Assembly: GCA_022842825.1 (NCBI GenBank)
Contig: JALHOU010000003.1
Span: 1-40,938, forward strand
DNA length: 40,938 nucleotides
Source: Rubrivivax sp.
Lineage (GTDB): Bacteria; Pseudomonadota; Gammaproteobacteria; Burkholderiales; Burkholderiaceae_C
Reading direction: 5' to 3'
Below the pieces are notes generated by a model. It worked only from the letters and a program-made list of their open reading frames with translations, made no database searches and was not told where the DNA came from. Below are positions 24,649 to 34,340 of this stretch, one piece after another; position 1 is the first letter of the stretch, and each line of letters begins with the position of its first letter. Position numbers and translations under genes: made by a program.

Positions 24649-27171
24649 ATGCCGCAACGCCGCGATCTGATCATCCTGCTGCTCGGGCTGGTGCTGCTGC
24701 CCTTCGCGCTGCGCGCGCTGGGCCTGGGCACGACCTCGGCCACCGAGGTGGTGGTGTTTGCGCTCGCCTGCATGGCGCTCAATGTCCTGGTCGGCTACAC
24801 GGGCCTGGTCTCGTTCGGCCATGGGGCCTGGTTCGGGCTTGGAGCCTACGCCGCGGGCTTGGCGCAGAAGGAACTGTTCCCCGGCAGCTTCGTCCTGCCG
24901 CTGCTGGTCGCCTTGGCCGCGGTGCTGGTGCTGGCGTTTGCGTTCGGCTTCCTCGTGCTGCGCCGGCGCGGCGTGTACTTCTCGCTGCTCACGCTGGCGC
25001 TGGCGGCGATGCTCTACGCGGTGGCCTTCCGCTGGACGGCAGTGACGGGCGGCGAGAACGGCCTGGGTGGCATCACGCGGCCGGTGCTGCTGGGTGTGTC
25101 CTTCGACAACGCCGACGCCTACTACGTGCTCGTGGCCAGCATCGCGCTGGTGGCGGTGGGGTTGCTGTGGCGCTTCCACCGCTCGCCGCTGGGCACGGTG
25201 CTCGTGGCCATCCGCGAAAACGAGCAGCGGGCGCGCTTCGTCGGCTACGCCACCAACCGCTACAAGCTCGCCGCCTTCACGCTCTCGGCCGGCCTCACGG
25301 GGCTGGCCGGCGTGCTGCTGCTCTTCAACAACCGAATGACGAGCGCCGAGCCGATCTCGGTGGCCTTCAGCGGCGAGCTGCTGGCCATGGTGATCATCGG
25401 CGGCATGCGCAGCTTCCTCGGGCCGGCGCTGGGGGCGTTGTTCTTCGTCATCTTCCGCGACTTCCTCTCACGCGTCACCGAGAACTGGCTGCTGTGGTTC
25501 GGGCTGCTGTTCGTGGCCTTCATCGTCTTCTCGCCCACGGGGCTGGTGGGGGTGGCGCAGCGCATCCGGCAGCGGTTGCGGCCGCCGCCGGCGGTGGACG
25601 CCGCGATGGCCTCGCGTGGGCAGGGCGAGGTCGTGCTGCCCGCATCGCTGAAGCCGCAGCAGCATGCCGAGGGGCCGGTGCTGCAGGTGCAGGGCCTGGG
25701 CAAGAGCTTCGGCGGCATCCGCGCCGTGACGGGGCTGGACCTCGCCGTGCGCGACCGCTCGCTGCACGCACTGATCGGCCCCAACGGTGCCGGCAAGACG
25801 ACCGCCTTCAACGCCATCTCGGGCCTCTTCGCGCCCGACGCCGGGCAGGTGCGGCTGCTCGGGCGCGAGGTGCAGGGGCTGAGCCCGGAAGACATCACGC
25901 AGGCGGGCGTGGGTCGTTCGTTCCAGATCACGAATCTCTTCGGCGCGCTCTCGGTGGCCGAGAACGTGCGCCTGGCGGTGCAGGCGCGCGACCGCCGCCG
26001 CATGTGGTTCTGGGTCGATGCGGCCTCGCTCTCGCAGGTGGGCGAAGACAGCGCCGATGTCGTGCGCACGATGGGCCTGGCCGGCATCGAGCAGGCGGAG
26101 GCGGCGTCGCTCTCCTATGGCGGGCAGCGCCTGCTCGACATGGCGCTGGCGGTGGCGACGCGGCCTCGCGTGCTGCTGCTCGACGAGCCGCTGGCCGGCC
26201 TGGCCGCCGCCGAGCGAGAGCGCGTGGGCCAGCTCATCAAGGGCATCTCGCGCGAGCTGCCCGTGCTGCTGGTGGAGCACGACATCGACCGCGTCTTCGC
26301 GCTCGCCGACCACGTGACGGTCATGAACGAAGGCCGGCGCCTGGTGGACGGCACGGTCGACGACGCGCGCAACTCGCCGCGCGTGCAGGAGGTGTACGTG
26401 GGCTCGGGCAGCCACGCGCTGGCGGCGCGTGCGCGCACCAGCGCCGCACGCGAGACGACGCTGCTGACGCTGCAGGGCGTGAACACCTTCTACGGCAAGA
26501 GTCACATCCTGCGCGACGTGGCCTTCGACGTGCGCGACCGCGAGATCGTGGCCCTGCTCGGCCGCAACGGCGCGGGCAAGAGCACGCTGCTGAAAACCAT
26601 CGTCGGCGTCACGCCGCCGGCCGCCGGGCGTGTCACGCTCTCGGGCCGCGAGCTGGCCGGCGAGCCCTCGGCGCGCATCGCGCGCCAGGGCGTGGCCTAC
26701 GTACCGCAGGGGCGCGGGCTCTTCGCCGGCATGACGGTGGCCGAGAACATGCAGCTCGGGCGCTTGAAGCGGCTGTCGGGCCGCGCCGACGCCGGCGTCG
26801 CCTGGGACGAGGAGCGCGTCTTCGCCTTCTTCCCGCGACTCAAGGAGCGCTGGCGCACCGAGGCCGACTACCTGAGCGGCGGCGAGCAGCAGATGGTGGC
26901 GGTGGCGCGTGCACTGGCCGGCGACACGCGACTGCTGCTGCTCGACGAGCCGTTCGAGGGCCTCGCGCCCACCGTGGTGGAAGAGCTCTTCGAGGCTTTC
27001 GACAAGCTGCGGCAGGAGATCAGCATCGTCATCGTCGACCACCACCTCGACCTCGCGCTGGCCCTGTCGGACCGCACGGTGGCGCTGGAGCGTGGCGAGG
27101 TGGTGCACGTCGGCCCCTCGCGCGTGTTGGCGGAGGACCTGGAACTGCGGCGGCGGGTGTTGTGGATGTGA
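24649..27171 (+). CDS. Fused ABC transporter: LivM-type permease + LivG-type ATPase + LivF-type ATPase
   Basis: 840-aa single ORF. Permease part MPQRRDLIILLLG...LNVLVGYTGLVSFGHGAWFGLGAYAAG; first ATPase GPNGAGKTT / LSYGGQR / LLLDEPLAGL; second ATPase GRNGAGKST / LSGGEQQ / LLLDEPFEGLAP. Confidence 0.93.
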   Translation: MPQRRDLIILLLGLVLLPFALRALGLGTTSATEVVVFALACMALNVLVGYTGLVSFGHGAWFGLGAYAAGLAQKELFPGSFVLPLLVALAAVLVLAFAFGFLVLRRRGVYFSLLTLALAAMLYAVAFRWTAVTGGENGLGGITRPVLLGVSFDNADAYYVLVASIALVAVGLLWRFHRSPLGTVLVAIRENEQRARFVGYATNRYKLAAFTLSAGLTGLAGVLLLFNNRMTSAEPISVAFSGELLAMVIIGGMRSFLGPALGALFFVIFRDFLSRVTENWLLWFGLLFVAFIVFSPTGLVGVAQRIRQRLRPPPAVDAAMASRGQGEVVLPASLKPQQHAEGPVLQVQGLGKSFGGIRAVTGLDLAVRDRSLHALIGPNGAGKTTAFNAISGLFAPDAGQVRLLGREVQGLSPEDITQAGVGRSFQITNLFGALSVAENVRLAVQARDRRRMWFWVDAASLSQVGEDSADVVRTMGLAGIEQAEAASLSYGGQRLLDMALAVATRPRVLLLDEPLAGLAAAERERVGQLIKGISRELPVLLVEHDIDRVFALADHVTVMNEGRRLVDGTVDDARNSPRVQEVYVGSGSHALAARARTSAARETTLLTLQGVNTFYGKSHILRDVAFDVRDREIVALLGRNGAGKSTLLKTIVGVTPPAAGRVTLSGRELAGEPSARIARQGVAYVPQGRGLFAGMTVAENMQLGRLKRLSGRADAGVAWDEERVFAFFPRLKERWRTEADYLSGGEQQMVAVARALAGDTRLLLLDEPFEGLAPTVVEELFEAFDKLRQEISIVIVDHHLDLALALSDRTVALERGEVVHVGPSRVLAEDLELRRRVLWM

Positions 27172-27193
27172 TGGACGGACGGGAGCGGATGCG

Positions 27194-28141
27194 ATGAACG
27201 ATCAGCGAGTGGCCATCGTCGGCGCCGGCCTCATCGGCCGCGCCTGGGCGAACGTGTTCGCGCGCGCCGGCTGGCAGGTGGCGATGTGGGATCCCGATGC
27301 GGCGCAGCGCGAGGCCGCCGCCGGACTGGTGGCGCAGTCGCTGCGCGACCTCGCCGCGCACGGCCTCGTGGCCGACCCCGAGGCGGCCGCCGGGCGCCTG
27401 CGCGTGGCCGCCTCGCTCGCCGACGCGGTGCGCGACGTGCATTACGTGCAGGAGAGCGGCCCCGAGGTGCAGGCGGTGAAGGCGCAGACCTTCGCCGAGC
27501 TGGATGCCGCGGCGCCCGCCGGCGCGGTGCTGGCCTCTTCCACCTCGGCCATCGTGGCCTCGCGCTTCACCGAAGGGCTGAAGGGCCGCGCCCGCTGCCT
27601 CGTCGCGCACCCGGTCAATCCACCGCATCTCGTGCCGGTGGTGGAAGTGTGCGGGGCGCCGTGGACCGACGCTGCCGTGAAGCAGCGCGCCATCGAAGTG
27701 CTGAGGAGCGTGGGCCAGGTGCCGATCGACGTGAAGCGCGAGATCGACGGCTTCGTGCTCAACCGCCTGCAGGTGGCGCTGCTGACGGAGGCCTTCCGCC
27801 TCGTGCAGGAAGGCGTCGTCAGCCCCGAGGACCTGGACCACACCATCGCCGACGGGCTCGGGCTGCGCTGGGCCTTCATGGGCCCATTCGAGACCATCGA
27901 GCTCAATGCGCCCGGTGGCACGGCCGACTACTGCCGCCGCTATGTCGACTGGTTCCGCCGCTACATGGCCGACGCGCCGCCTGCCAGCGTGTGGGACGAC
28001 GCGAACTGGCAGCGCGCCGCCGCCGCCTGGGGCCCGCCGCCGACGCCGGCGCAGATCGCCGACAAGAGCCGCTGGCGCGACCGGCGGCTCGCGGCGCTGG
28101 TGGCGCACAAGCGCGGCCAGCCCGGTCCCGGCGAACAATAG
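27194..28141 (+). CDS. 3-hydroxyacyl-CoA dehydrogenase family protein (carnitine dehydrogenase/L-gulonate dehydrogenase-like)
   Basis: MNDQRVAIVGAGLIGRAWANVFARAGWQVAMWDPD...SSTSAIVASRFTEGLKGRARCLVAHPVNPPHLVPVVEVCGAPWT; start internal to ORF 26909..28141. Confidence 0.9.
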   Translation: MNDQRVAIVGAGLIGRAWANVFARAGWQVAMWDPDAAQREAAAGLVAQSLRDLAAHGLVADPEAAAGRLRVAASLADAVRDVHYVQESGPEVQAVKAQTFAELDAAAPAGAVLASSTSAIVASRFTEGLKGRARCLVAHPVNPPHLVPVVEVCGAPWTDAAVKQRAIEVLRSVGQVPIDVKREIDGFVLNRLQVALLTEAFRLVQEGVVSPEDLDHTIADGLGLRWAFMGPFETIELNAPGGTADYCRRYVDWFRRYMADAPPASVWDDANWQRAAAAWGPPPTPAQIADKSRWRDRRLAALVAHKRGQPGPGEQ

Positions 28142-28193
28142 GCGCGCGCCACCCTCCCGCAGCCTGCCCGCATCCATCCGAAGGAGAACCGCC

Positions 28194-29138
28194 ATGTCCG
28201 AAACCCCGTCCCGCCGCAAGAAGGTCGTCATCACCTGCGCCGTCACCGGCGCCATCCACACGCCATCGATGAGCCCGCACCTGCCCATCACGGCCGACGA
28301 GATCGCCGATGCGGCCATCGGCGCGTACGAGGCCGGCGCGGCTGTCGTGCACCTGCATGCGCGCGACCCCCAGGACGGCCGGCCCGACCAGAGCCCGGCC
28401 GCCTTCGAGCCCTTCCTCAAGCGCATCAAGGGTCATTGCGACGTCGTCATCAACATCACCACCGGCGGCGCGCCGACGATGACGGTGGAGGAGCGCCTCA
28501 AGCCTTGCGCCCACTTCAAGCCCGAGGTGGCGTCGCTGAACATGGGCTCGATGAACTTCGGGCTCTTCCCGATGCTCGCCCGCTTCAAGGAGTTCAAGCA
28601 CGACTGGGAGCGGCCGTATCTCGAAGGCAGCGACGAGCGCATCTTCAAGAACACCTTCCGCGACATCGCCAACATCCTGAACACCTGCTCGGCCAACGGC
28701 ACGCGCTTCGAGATCGAGTGCTACGACATCGGGCACCTGTACACGCTGGCCCACTTTGCCGAGCGGGGGCTCGTGAAGCCGCCGTTCTTCGTCCAGTCGG
28801 TGTTCGGCATCCTCGGCGGCATCGGCCCCCACCCGGAGGACGTGGCGCACATGAAGCGCACCGCCGACCGCCTGTTCGGGCGCAACTACGTGTGGAGCGT
28901 GCTCGGCGCCGGGCGCAACCAGTTGCCGATCGCGGCGCAGTCGGTGGCGCTGGGCGGCAACGTGCGCGTGGGGCTGGAGGATTCGCTGTGGATCGGCCCC
29001 GGCCAGCTGGCGAAGAGCAACGCCGAGCAGGTGCGCGCGGCGCGGCAGGTCATCGAAGGCCTGGGCTACGAGGTGGCCACGCCGTCCGAGGCGCGCGAGA
29101 TGCTGCAGCTCAAGGGGCGCGAGCAGGTCAATTTCTAG
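28194..29138 (+). CDS. BKACE-family (3-keto-5-aminohexanoate cleavage enzyme-like) protein
   Basis: KKVVITCAVTGAIHTPSMSPHLPITADEIADAAIGAYEAGAAVVHLHARDPQDGRPDQSPAAFEPFLKRIK...NITTGG...SLNMGSMNFG...EIECYDIGHL. Confidence 0.93.
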   Translation: MSETPSRRKKVVITCAVTGAIHTPSMSPHLPITADEIADAAIGAYEAGAAVVHLHARDPQDGRPDQSPAAFEPFLKRIKGHCDVVINITTGGAPTMTVEERLKPCAHFKPEVASLNMGSMNFGLFPMLARFKEFKHDWERPYLEGSDERIFKNTFRDIANILNTCSANGTRFEIECYDIGHLYTLAHFAERGLVKPPFFVQSVFGILGGIGPHPEDVAHMKRTADRLFGRNYVWSVLGAGRNQLPIAAQSVALGGNVRVGLEDSLWIGPGQLAKSNAEQVRAARQVIEGLGYEVATPSEAREMLQLKGREQVNF

Positions 29139-29297
29139 GGTCCAGCGCGGCGCGGCGGCGCTTCGGGCCGTGGGGGCCATGAGATCGGGCCTTGAAATCG
29201 GCCGGGGCGCCCACAATCTGGCCTCGCGCGCTCGGCCGGGGAGGCTTGGGCGTGCCCGTTCTCCCAGGCCCATCGCAACCACCGCCACTGATCGCCC

Positions 29298-31190
29298 ATG
29301 GACAAGAAGACCCATTCCTTCCAGGCCGAGGTCAAGCAGATCCTGCACCTCGTCACGCACTCGCTGTACAGCAACAAGGAGATCTTCCTGCGCGAGCTGG
29401 TCTCCAACGCCAGCGACGCCTGCGACAAGCTGCGCTTCGAGGCGCTGGACAGGCCGGCCCTCTTCGAGGACGCGCCCAACCTCGAGGTGCGCATCTGGTT
29501 CGACGCCGAAGCCAAGACCATCACCATCCGCGACAACGGCGTGGGCATGAGCGCCGACGAGGCGGTGGCCCACCTGGGCACGATCGCCAAGAGCGGCACG
29601 CGCGAGTTCATGGCCGCGCTCGAGGGCGACAAGAAAAAGGACGCCAACCTCATCGGCCAGTTCGGCGTGGGCTTCTATTCGGGCTACATCGTCGCCGACC
29701 GCATCACGGTGGAAAGCCGCCGCGCCGGCCTCCAGCACGACCAGGGCGTGCGTTGGAGCAGCGAGGGCACGGGCGAGTTCGAGGTCGAGGCGATCACGCG
29801 CGCCGAGCGCGGCACCGACGTCATCCTGCACCTGCGCGAAGGCGAGGAGGAGTTCCTCTCGGCCTGGAAGCTGAAGTCCATCGTCGGCAAGTACTCCGAC
29901 CACATCTCGCTGCCCATCCTGATGAAGAAGGAGACCTGGGACGAGGAGAAGAAGGCCCAGGTCGACACCGGCGAGTGGGAGACGGTGAACAAGGCTGCCG
30001 CGCTGTGGACGCGCCCCAAGAGCGACATCACCGACCAGCAGTACCAGGACTTCTACAAGCAGATCAGCTACGACCAGGAGCCGCCGCTCGCCTACACGCA
30101 CAACCGCGTGGAGGGGCGCAGCGAGTACACGCAGTTGCTGTACGTGCCGGCGAAGGCGCCGTTCGACCTCTGGAACCGCGACAAGCGCGGCGGCGTGAAG
30201 CTGTACGTGAAGCGCGTCTTCATCATGGACGACGCCGAGGCGCTGATGCCGGTGTACCTGCGCTTCGTGAAGGGCGTGATCGACTCGGCCGACCTGCCAC
30301 TCAACGTGAGCCGCGAGTTGCTGCAGGAAAGCCGCGACGTGAAGGCGATCCGCGAGGGCTGCACGAAGCGGGTGCTGGCGATGCTGGAGGACGTGGCTCA
30401 AAGTGAAGACGTGAGCCAGAAGGCCAAGTACGCCGAGTTCTGGAAGCAGTTCGGCGCGGTGCTGAAGGAAGGCATCGGCGAGGACCACGCCAACCGCGAG
30501 CGGCTGGCCAAGCTGTACCGCTTTGCCTCCACGCACGCCGATGAAGGCGTCTCCTTCGCGGACTACAAGAGCCGCATGAAGGAGGGCCAGGAAGAGATCT
30601 ACTACATCACCGCCGACACGCTGACCGCAGCCAAGGCGAGCCCGCAGCTGGAGATCTTCCGCAAGAAGGGCATCGAGGTGCTGCTGCTCGTCGACCGCGT
30701 CGACGAGTGGATGCTCTCGCACCTTTACGAGTACGAGGGCCACACGCTCACGAGCGTGGCCAAGGGCTCGGTCGACCTGGGCAAACTGCAGGACGAGGCA
30801 GAGAAGAAGCAGGCCGAGGCCGCCGCCGAGGCGGCCAAGCCGCTGATCGAGCGGCTGAAGAAGTCGCTCGAGGGCCGCGCCAAGGATGTGCGCGCGACGA
30901 CGCGCCTCGTCGACTCGCCCGCCTGCATCGTGGTGGAAGAGGGCGACATGAGCGGCCACCTCGCCCGCCTGCTCAAGCAGGCCGGGCAGAGCGCGCCCGA
31001 GAGCAAGCCCATCCTCGAGGTGAACCCCGAGCATGCGCTGGTGAAGAAGCTCGACTCGGCCGAAGGCAGCGAGCACTTCGACGACCTGGCGCAGGTGCTC
31101 TTCGACCAGGCCGTGCTGGCCGAAGGCGGGCAACTCGAGGACCCGGCGGCCTACGTGCGGCGCGTCAATGCGCTGCTGACGGGCACCTGA
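29298..31190 (+). CDS. htpG: Molecular chaperone HtpG (Hsp90)
   Basis: 630 aa; [46 protein letters not shown]...[26 protein letters not shown]. Confidence 0.98.
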   Translation: MDKKTHSFQAEVKQILHLVTHSLYSNKEIFLRELVSNASDACDKLRFEALDRPALFEDAPNLEVRIWFDAEAKTITIRDNGVGMSADEAVAHLGTIAKSGTREFMAALEGDKKKDANLIGQFGVGFYSGYIVADRITVESRRAGLQHDQGVRWSSEGTGEFEVEAITRAERGTDVILHLREGEEEFLSAWKLKSIVGKYSDHISLPILMKKETWDEEKKAQVDTGEWETVNKAAALWTRPKSDITDQQYQDFYKQISYDQEPPLAYTHNRVEGRSEYTQLLYVPAKAPFDLWNRDKRGGVKLYVKRVFIMDDAEALMPVYLRFVKGVIDSADLPLNVSRELLQESRDVKAIREGCTKRVLAMLEDVAQSEDVSQKAKYAEFWKQFGAVLKEGIGEDHANRERLAKLYRFASTHADEGVSFADYKSRMKEGQEEIYYITADTLTAAKASPQLEIFRKKGIEVLLLVDRVDEWMLSHLYEYEGHTLTSVAKGSVDLGKLQDEAEKKQAEAAAEAAKPLIERLKKSLEGRAKDVRATTRLVDSPACIVVEEGDMSGHLARLLKQAGQSAPESKPILEVNPEHALVKKLDSAEGSEHFDDLAQVLFDQAVLAEGGQLEDPAAYVRRVNALLTGT

Positions 31191-31259
31191 AGCGGCCGGG
31201 CCCGCCGTCACCGCCTGTCGTGGGTGGTCCGGGGGCCGGGCGGTCATCCGGCCCGCGCT

Positions 31260-32264
31260 TCAGCCGGCCATCGCCTCGATCTGCTCGCGCAGCTGCGCCG
31301 TCTGCTGGCTCCAGTAGGCGGCGCTGCCGAAGAACGGGAAGTGCATCGGGAACGTCGGGTCGATCCAACGCTCGGCCAGCCAGGCGCTGTGGCGCACCAT
31401 GCGCAACGTGCGCAAGGGCTCGATGAGGGTGCGCTCGCGGTCGTCGAATTCGCTGAACTGCTCGTAGCCTTCGAGCAGCCGGTTGAGCTGGCGCGCCATC
31501 GTGGCGTGGTCGCCAGAGACCAGCATCCACAGATCCTGCACCGCGGGGCCCTGCATCGCGTCGTCGAGGTCCACCACGTGCGGGCCGCTTTGCTCTCCGG
31601 TCTGTCGCCACAGCACGTTGCCGATGTGGCAGTCGCCATGAAGCCGCAGCGTGGCCAGCGGCGCAGCCGCGTCGAACGCGGCCACCACCAGCGCGAGTGC
31701 GGCCTCGCAGGTGCTGCGCCAGGCCGGGAGCTGGTCGGGCGGCACGAAGCCGCCGTCGATGATGAGCCTCAGCGCGCGCTGGCCGTCGGGCCCAGGCTCG
31801 AGGTGGTGGCGGAAGGCGAAGGGCTGGCGCCTGCCGACCGCGTGCAGGCGGCCGATGAAGCGGCCGATGCGCTCGAGCGTGCCTGGGTCGTCGAGTTCGG
31901 GCTCGCGGCCGGCGCAGCGCGCGGCGACGGCGAAGCGGTGGCCGGCCAGGCAGGCAAGCGTCGGCGGCGCGCCGAGCAGCGCCAGGCCGGCCACGGCCTG
32001 CGTCGGCGCCAGCACCAGCGGCGGCACGACGGGCACTTCCGCCTCGGCGAGCTCGAGCGCGAAGGCGTGCTCCTCGAGGATCTGCGCGTCGCTCCAGCGC
32101 CCCGGCCGGTAGAACTTGGCCACGACGGCGCTGCCGTCCTCCAGGAAGACCTGGAAGACGCGGTTCTCGTAGGAGTTGAGCTGCAGGATGCGGCCGTCGC
32201 CGCGCAGGCCGGCTGCGTCGAGCGCGTCCAGCACCTGCTGGGGGGTCAGGTCCCCGTAGCCCAC
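31260..32264 (-). CDS. srkA: Serine/threonine protein kinase (SrkA/YihE-like)
   Basis: 334 aa; YGDLTPQQVLDALDAAGLRGDGRILQLNSYENRVFQVFLEDGSAVVAKFYRPGRWSDAQILEEHAFALELAEAEVPVVPPL; LHGDCHIGNVLW; VDLDDAMQGPAVQDLWML. Confidence 0.9.
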   Translation of the reverse strand: MGYGDLTPQQVLDALDAAGLRGDGRILQLNSYENRVFQVFLEDGSAVVAKFYRPGRWSDAQILEEHAFALELAEAEVPVVPPLVLAPTQAVAGLALLGAPPTLACLAGHRFAVAARCAGREPELDDPGTLERIGRFIGRLHAVGRRQPFAFRHHLEPGPDGQRALRLIIDGGFVPPDQLPAWRSTCEAALALVVAAFDAAAPLATLRLHGDCHIGNVLWRQTGEQSGPHVVDLDDAMQGPAVQDLWMLVSGDHATMARQLNRLLEGYEQFSEFDDRERTLIEPLRTLRMVRHSAWLAERWIDPTFPMHFPFFGSAAYWSQQTAQLREQIEAMAG

Positions 32265-32292
32265 ACCGCTGCCGAGTCGGCCTCGTGCCGGC

Positions 32293-33015
32293 TCAGTGCC
32301 TCGTCGGCGGGGCGTCGACCACCTCGCCGCCGCGCTCGGGCAGCACGCTCGGCAGGCTGCGCGAGAAGCCGCTGATGACGCTGTCGCGGCCGAACATCGA
32401 GTCTCGGGTGTGGGCGGCGGCGGCCCATTGCGTCGGGCGTCGATGGGGCGGGGCGCTCTCCGCGTCAGGCGCGGAGGCGCTGGCCGCGCGCAGGCCGGAG
32501 TGCATCACGGCTGCCGGCGCCGGCCACAACGCCGCCGCGGAGGGCACGAGAAGCTGCAGCTCCGGCACCGAAGGCGTGTGCCCGGCCGCATAGCGCACAT
32601 AGCGGATCTGGCAGGCCGCCAGCACGGCCTGCTTGATCTGCATCGAGCGACGGGCCGGGTTGCGTCCGTCCTCCAGGTCGATGGCCGCCAACACGCGGCC
32701 GTTCGGGCTGCAGACGGCGAAGCTGACGTGTGTGGCGCCCAGCAGGTCGAACCAGAACCCCACCTGCGCCGGGTCGGTGGGGTGGCAGAAGCGCACCAGC
32801 GGCAGCTTGGCGAGCACCACCTGCTGCGGCAGCGCTTCCCTCAACTGACGATGCACACGTCCCTCGTGGGCATTGAAAACCGACCTGGGTGTGAGCGACC
32901 ACTCAGTTGGAAGGTCCGACTCCAGCTTCCTGCGCCGCGCGAGCAGCACATAGGCCAGCACGCCCACGGCAAAGGCGGTGACGAGCACGAGGAGCCAGGC
33001 AAGGGTCGGGGTCAT
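32293..33015 (-). CDS. DUF2726-like membrane-anchored protein
   Basis: N-terminal TM segment [29 protein letters not shown] then [73 protein letters not shown]. Confidence 0.75.
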   Translation of the reverse strand: MTPTLAWLLVLVTAFAVGVLAYVLLARRRKLESDLPTEWSLTPRSVFNAHEGRVHRQLREALPQQVVLAKLPLVRFCHPTDPAQVGFWFDLLGATHVSFAVCSPNGRVLAAIDLEDGRNPARRSMQIKQAVLAACQIRYVRYAAGHTPSVPELQLLVPSAAALWPAPAAVMHSGLRAASASAPDAESAPPHRRPTQWAAAAHTRDSMFGRDSVISGFSRSLPSVLPERGGEVVDAPPTRH

Positions 33016-33132
33016 ATGGCGTGAGCCCCGGCGGCGCCGCGGGCGAAGAGCGACGGCAGAAGCGCTCCCGGCGGGCCTTGAGGGTTCCCTGGCGCCGGAC
33101 GATACCAAGGCCGGCGGCTCGCGGGTTGCGGA

Positions 33133-33138
33133 TATACT
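33133..33138 (+). promoter_or_regulatory. Possible -10 element of the rplM-rpsI promoter
   Basis: TATACT within GGATATACTTC about 280 bp upstream of rplM; no convincing -35 found. Confidence 0.35.
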
Positions 33139-33258
33139 TCTCGGCTTTCCCGATCACGGCCGGGAAAGGGCGTGGCGGTGGGCGCACCCGCAGGCACTCG
33201 AAGCAGTGCGGCAGGATCCCCTCGCCAGGCCGGCAGCCTGTCATCCAGGGTGCCCCGT

Positions 33259-33278
33259 GGATGCGCTTGGGCGCATCC
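33259..33278 (+). other. Strong hairpin in the long rplM 5' leader
   Basis: GGATGCGC-TTGG-GCGCATCC, perfect 8-bp stem, 4-nt loop; flanking GGGTGC/GCACCC can extend it with a bulge. Confidence 0.6.
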
Positions 33279-33416
33279 GCACCCCGAAGAGGCCCAGCCG
33301 CGCAGGCGGCGCACAAGCGGTTCCGACGGGGCATGGGGCAGCGGGAGGGTTGCCATGCCGTTCACGCGCGACCGGGCCCGGATAGGCGGGCAGGACGCGT
33401 TTCTCGGAAGACCCTC

Positions 33417-33845
33417 ATGAAGACCTTCAGCGCCAAGCCGGCCGAAGTGAAGCATGATTGGTTTGTGCTTGATGCCACCGACAAGGTGCTCGGACGTGTC
33501 GCCAGCGAAGTGGCACTCCGTTTGCGCGGCAAGCACAAGGCCATCTACACGCCTCACGTCGATACCGGCGATTTCATCGTCATCGTCAACGCCGACAAGA
33601 TCCGCGTCACCGGGGCCAAGGCCACCGACAAGATCTACTACCGGCACAGTGGCTACCCCGGCGGCATCTACGCCACGTCCTTCAAGGACATGCAGGCCAA
33701 GCACCCCGGCCGCGCCCTGGAGAAGGCCGTCAAGGGCATGCTCCCCAAGGGCCCCCTGGGCTACGCGATGATCAAGAAGCTGAAGGTGTATGCCGGTGCA
33801 ACGCATCCGCACACCGCCCAGCAACCCAAGCCGCTGGCGATTTGA
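33417..33845 (+). CDS. rplM: 50S ribosomal protein L13
   Basis: [66 protein letters not shown]...KYY-type HSGYPGG...GMLPKGPLG. Confidence 0.98.
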   Translation: MKTFSAKPAEVKHDWFVLDATDKVLGRVASEVALRLRGKHKAIYTPHVDTGDFIVIVNADKIRVTGAKATDKIYYRHSGYPGGIYATSFKDMQAKHPGRALEKAVKGMLPKGPLGYAMIKKLKVYAGATHPHTAQQPKPLAI

Positions 33846-33853
33846 GGTAAGCG

Positions 33854-34246
33854 ATGATCGGAATCTGGAACTACGGCACCGGCCGTCGCAAGTCGAGTGT
33901 CGCCCGCGTCTTCATGAAGAAGGGCGAGGGCAAGATCGTCGTCAACGGCAAGGCCATCGAGGCCTACTTCGGCCGGCAGACGTCGATCATGATCGTCAAG
34001 CAACCGCTGCTGCTCACGGGCAACGAGGCGGGCTTCGACATCAAGGTGAACGTGCACGGCGGCGGCGAAAGCGGCCAGGCCGGCGCGGTGCGCCTGGGCA
34101 TCACGCGCGCCCTCCTCGACTACGACGTGGCGTTGAAGCCCGACCTCTCGCGGGCCGGCTTCGTGACGCGCGACGCGCGCGAGGTCGAGCGCAAGAAGGT
34201 CGGCTTGCATGGCGCGCGACGCCGCAAGCAGTTCAGCAAGCGGTAA
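33854..34246 (+). CDS. rpsI: 30S ribosomal protein S9
   Basis: [38 protein letters not shown]...[23 protein letters not shown]...[10 protein letters not shown]. Confidence 0.98.
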   Translation: MIGIWNYGTGRRKSSVARVFMKKGEGKIVVNGKAIEAYFGRQTSIMIVKQPLLLTGNEAGFDIKVNVHGGGESGQAGAVRLGITRALLDYDVALKPDLSRAGFVTRDAREVERKKVGLHGARRRKQFSKR

Positions 34247-34340
34247 CGCCACCAGACCCGGCCCGCTGTATACAGACGGGTCCGAAACTGGTGCGCGCGA
34301 GCGGAGCTTCTGGGGCTCCGCGGCCGGCCGCAAGTCCCCG

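Noticed and set aside
31191-31259. Possible terminator between convergent htpG and srkA
   Set aside because: GC-rich inverted segments are present but no T-tract follows on either strand.
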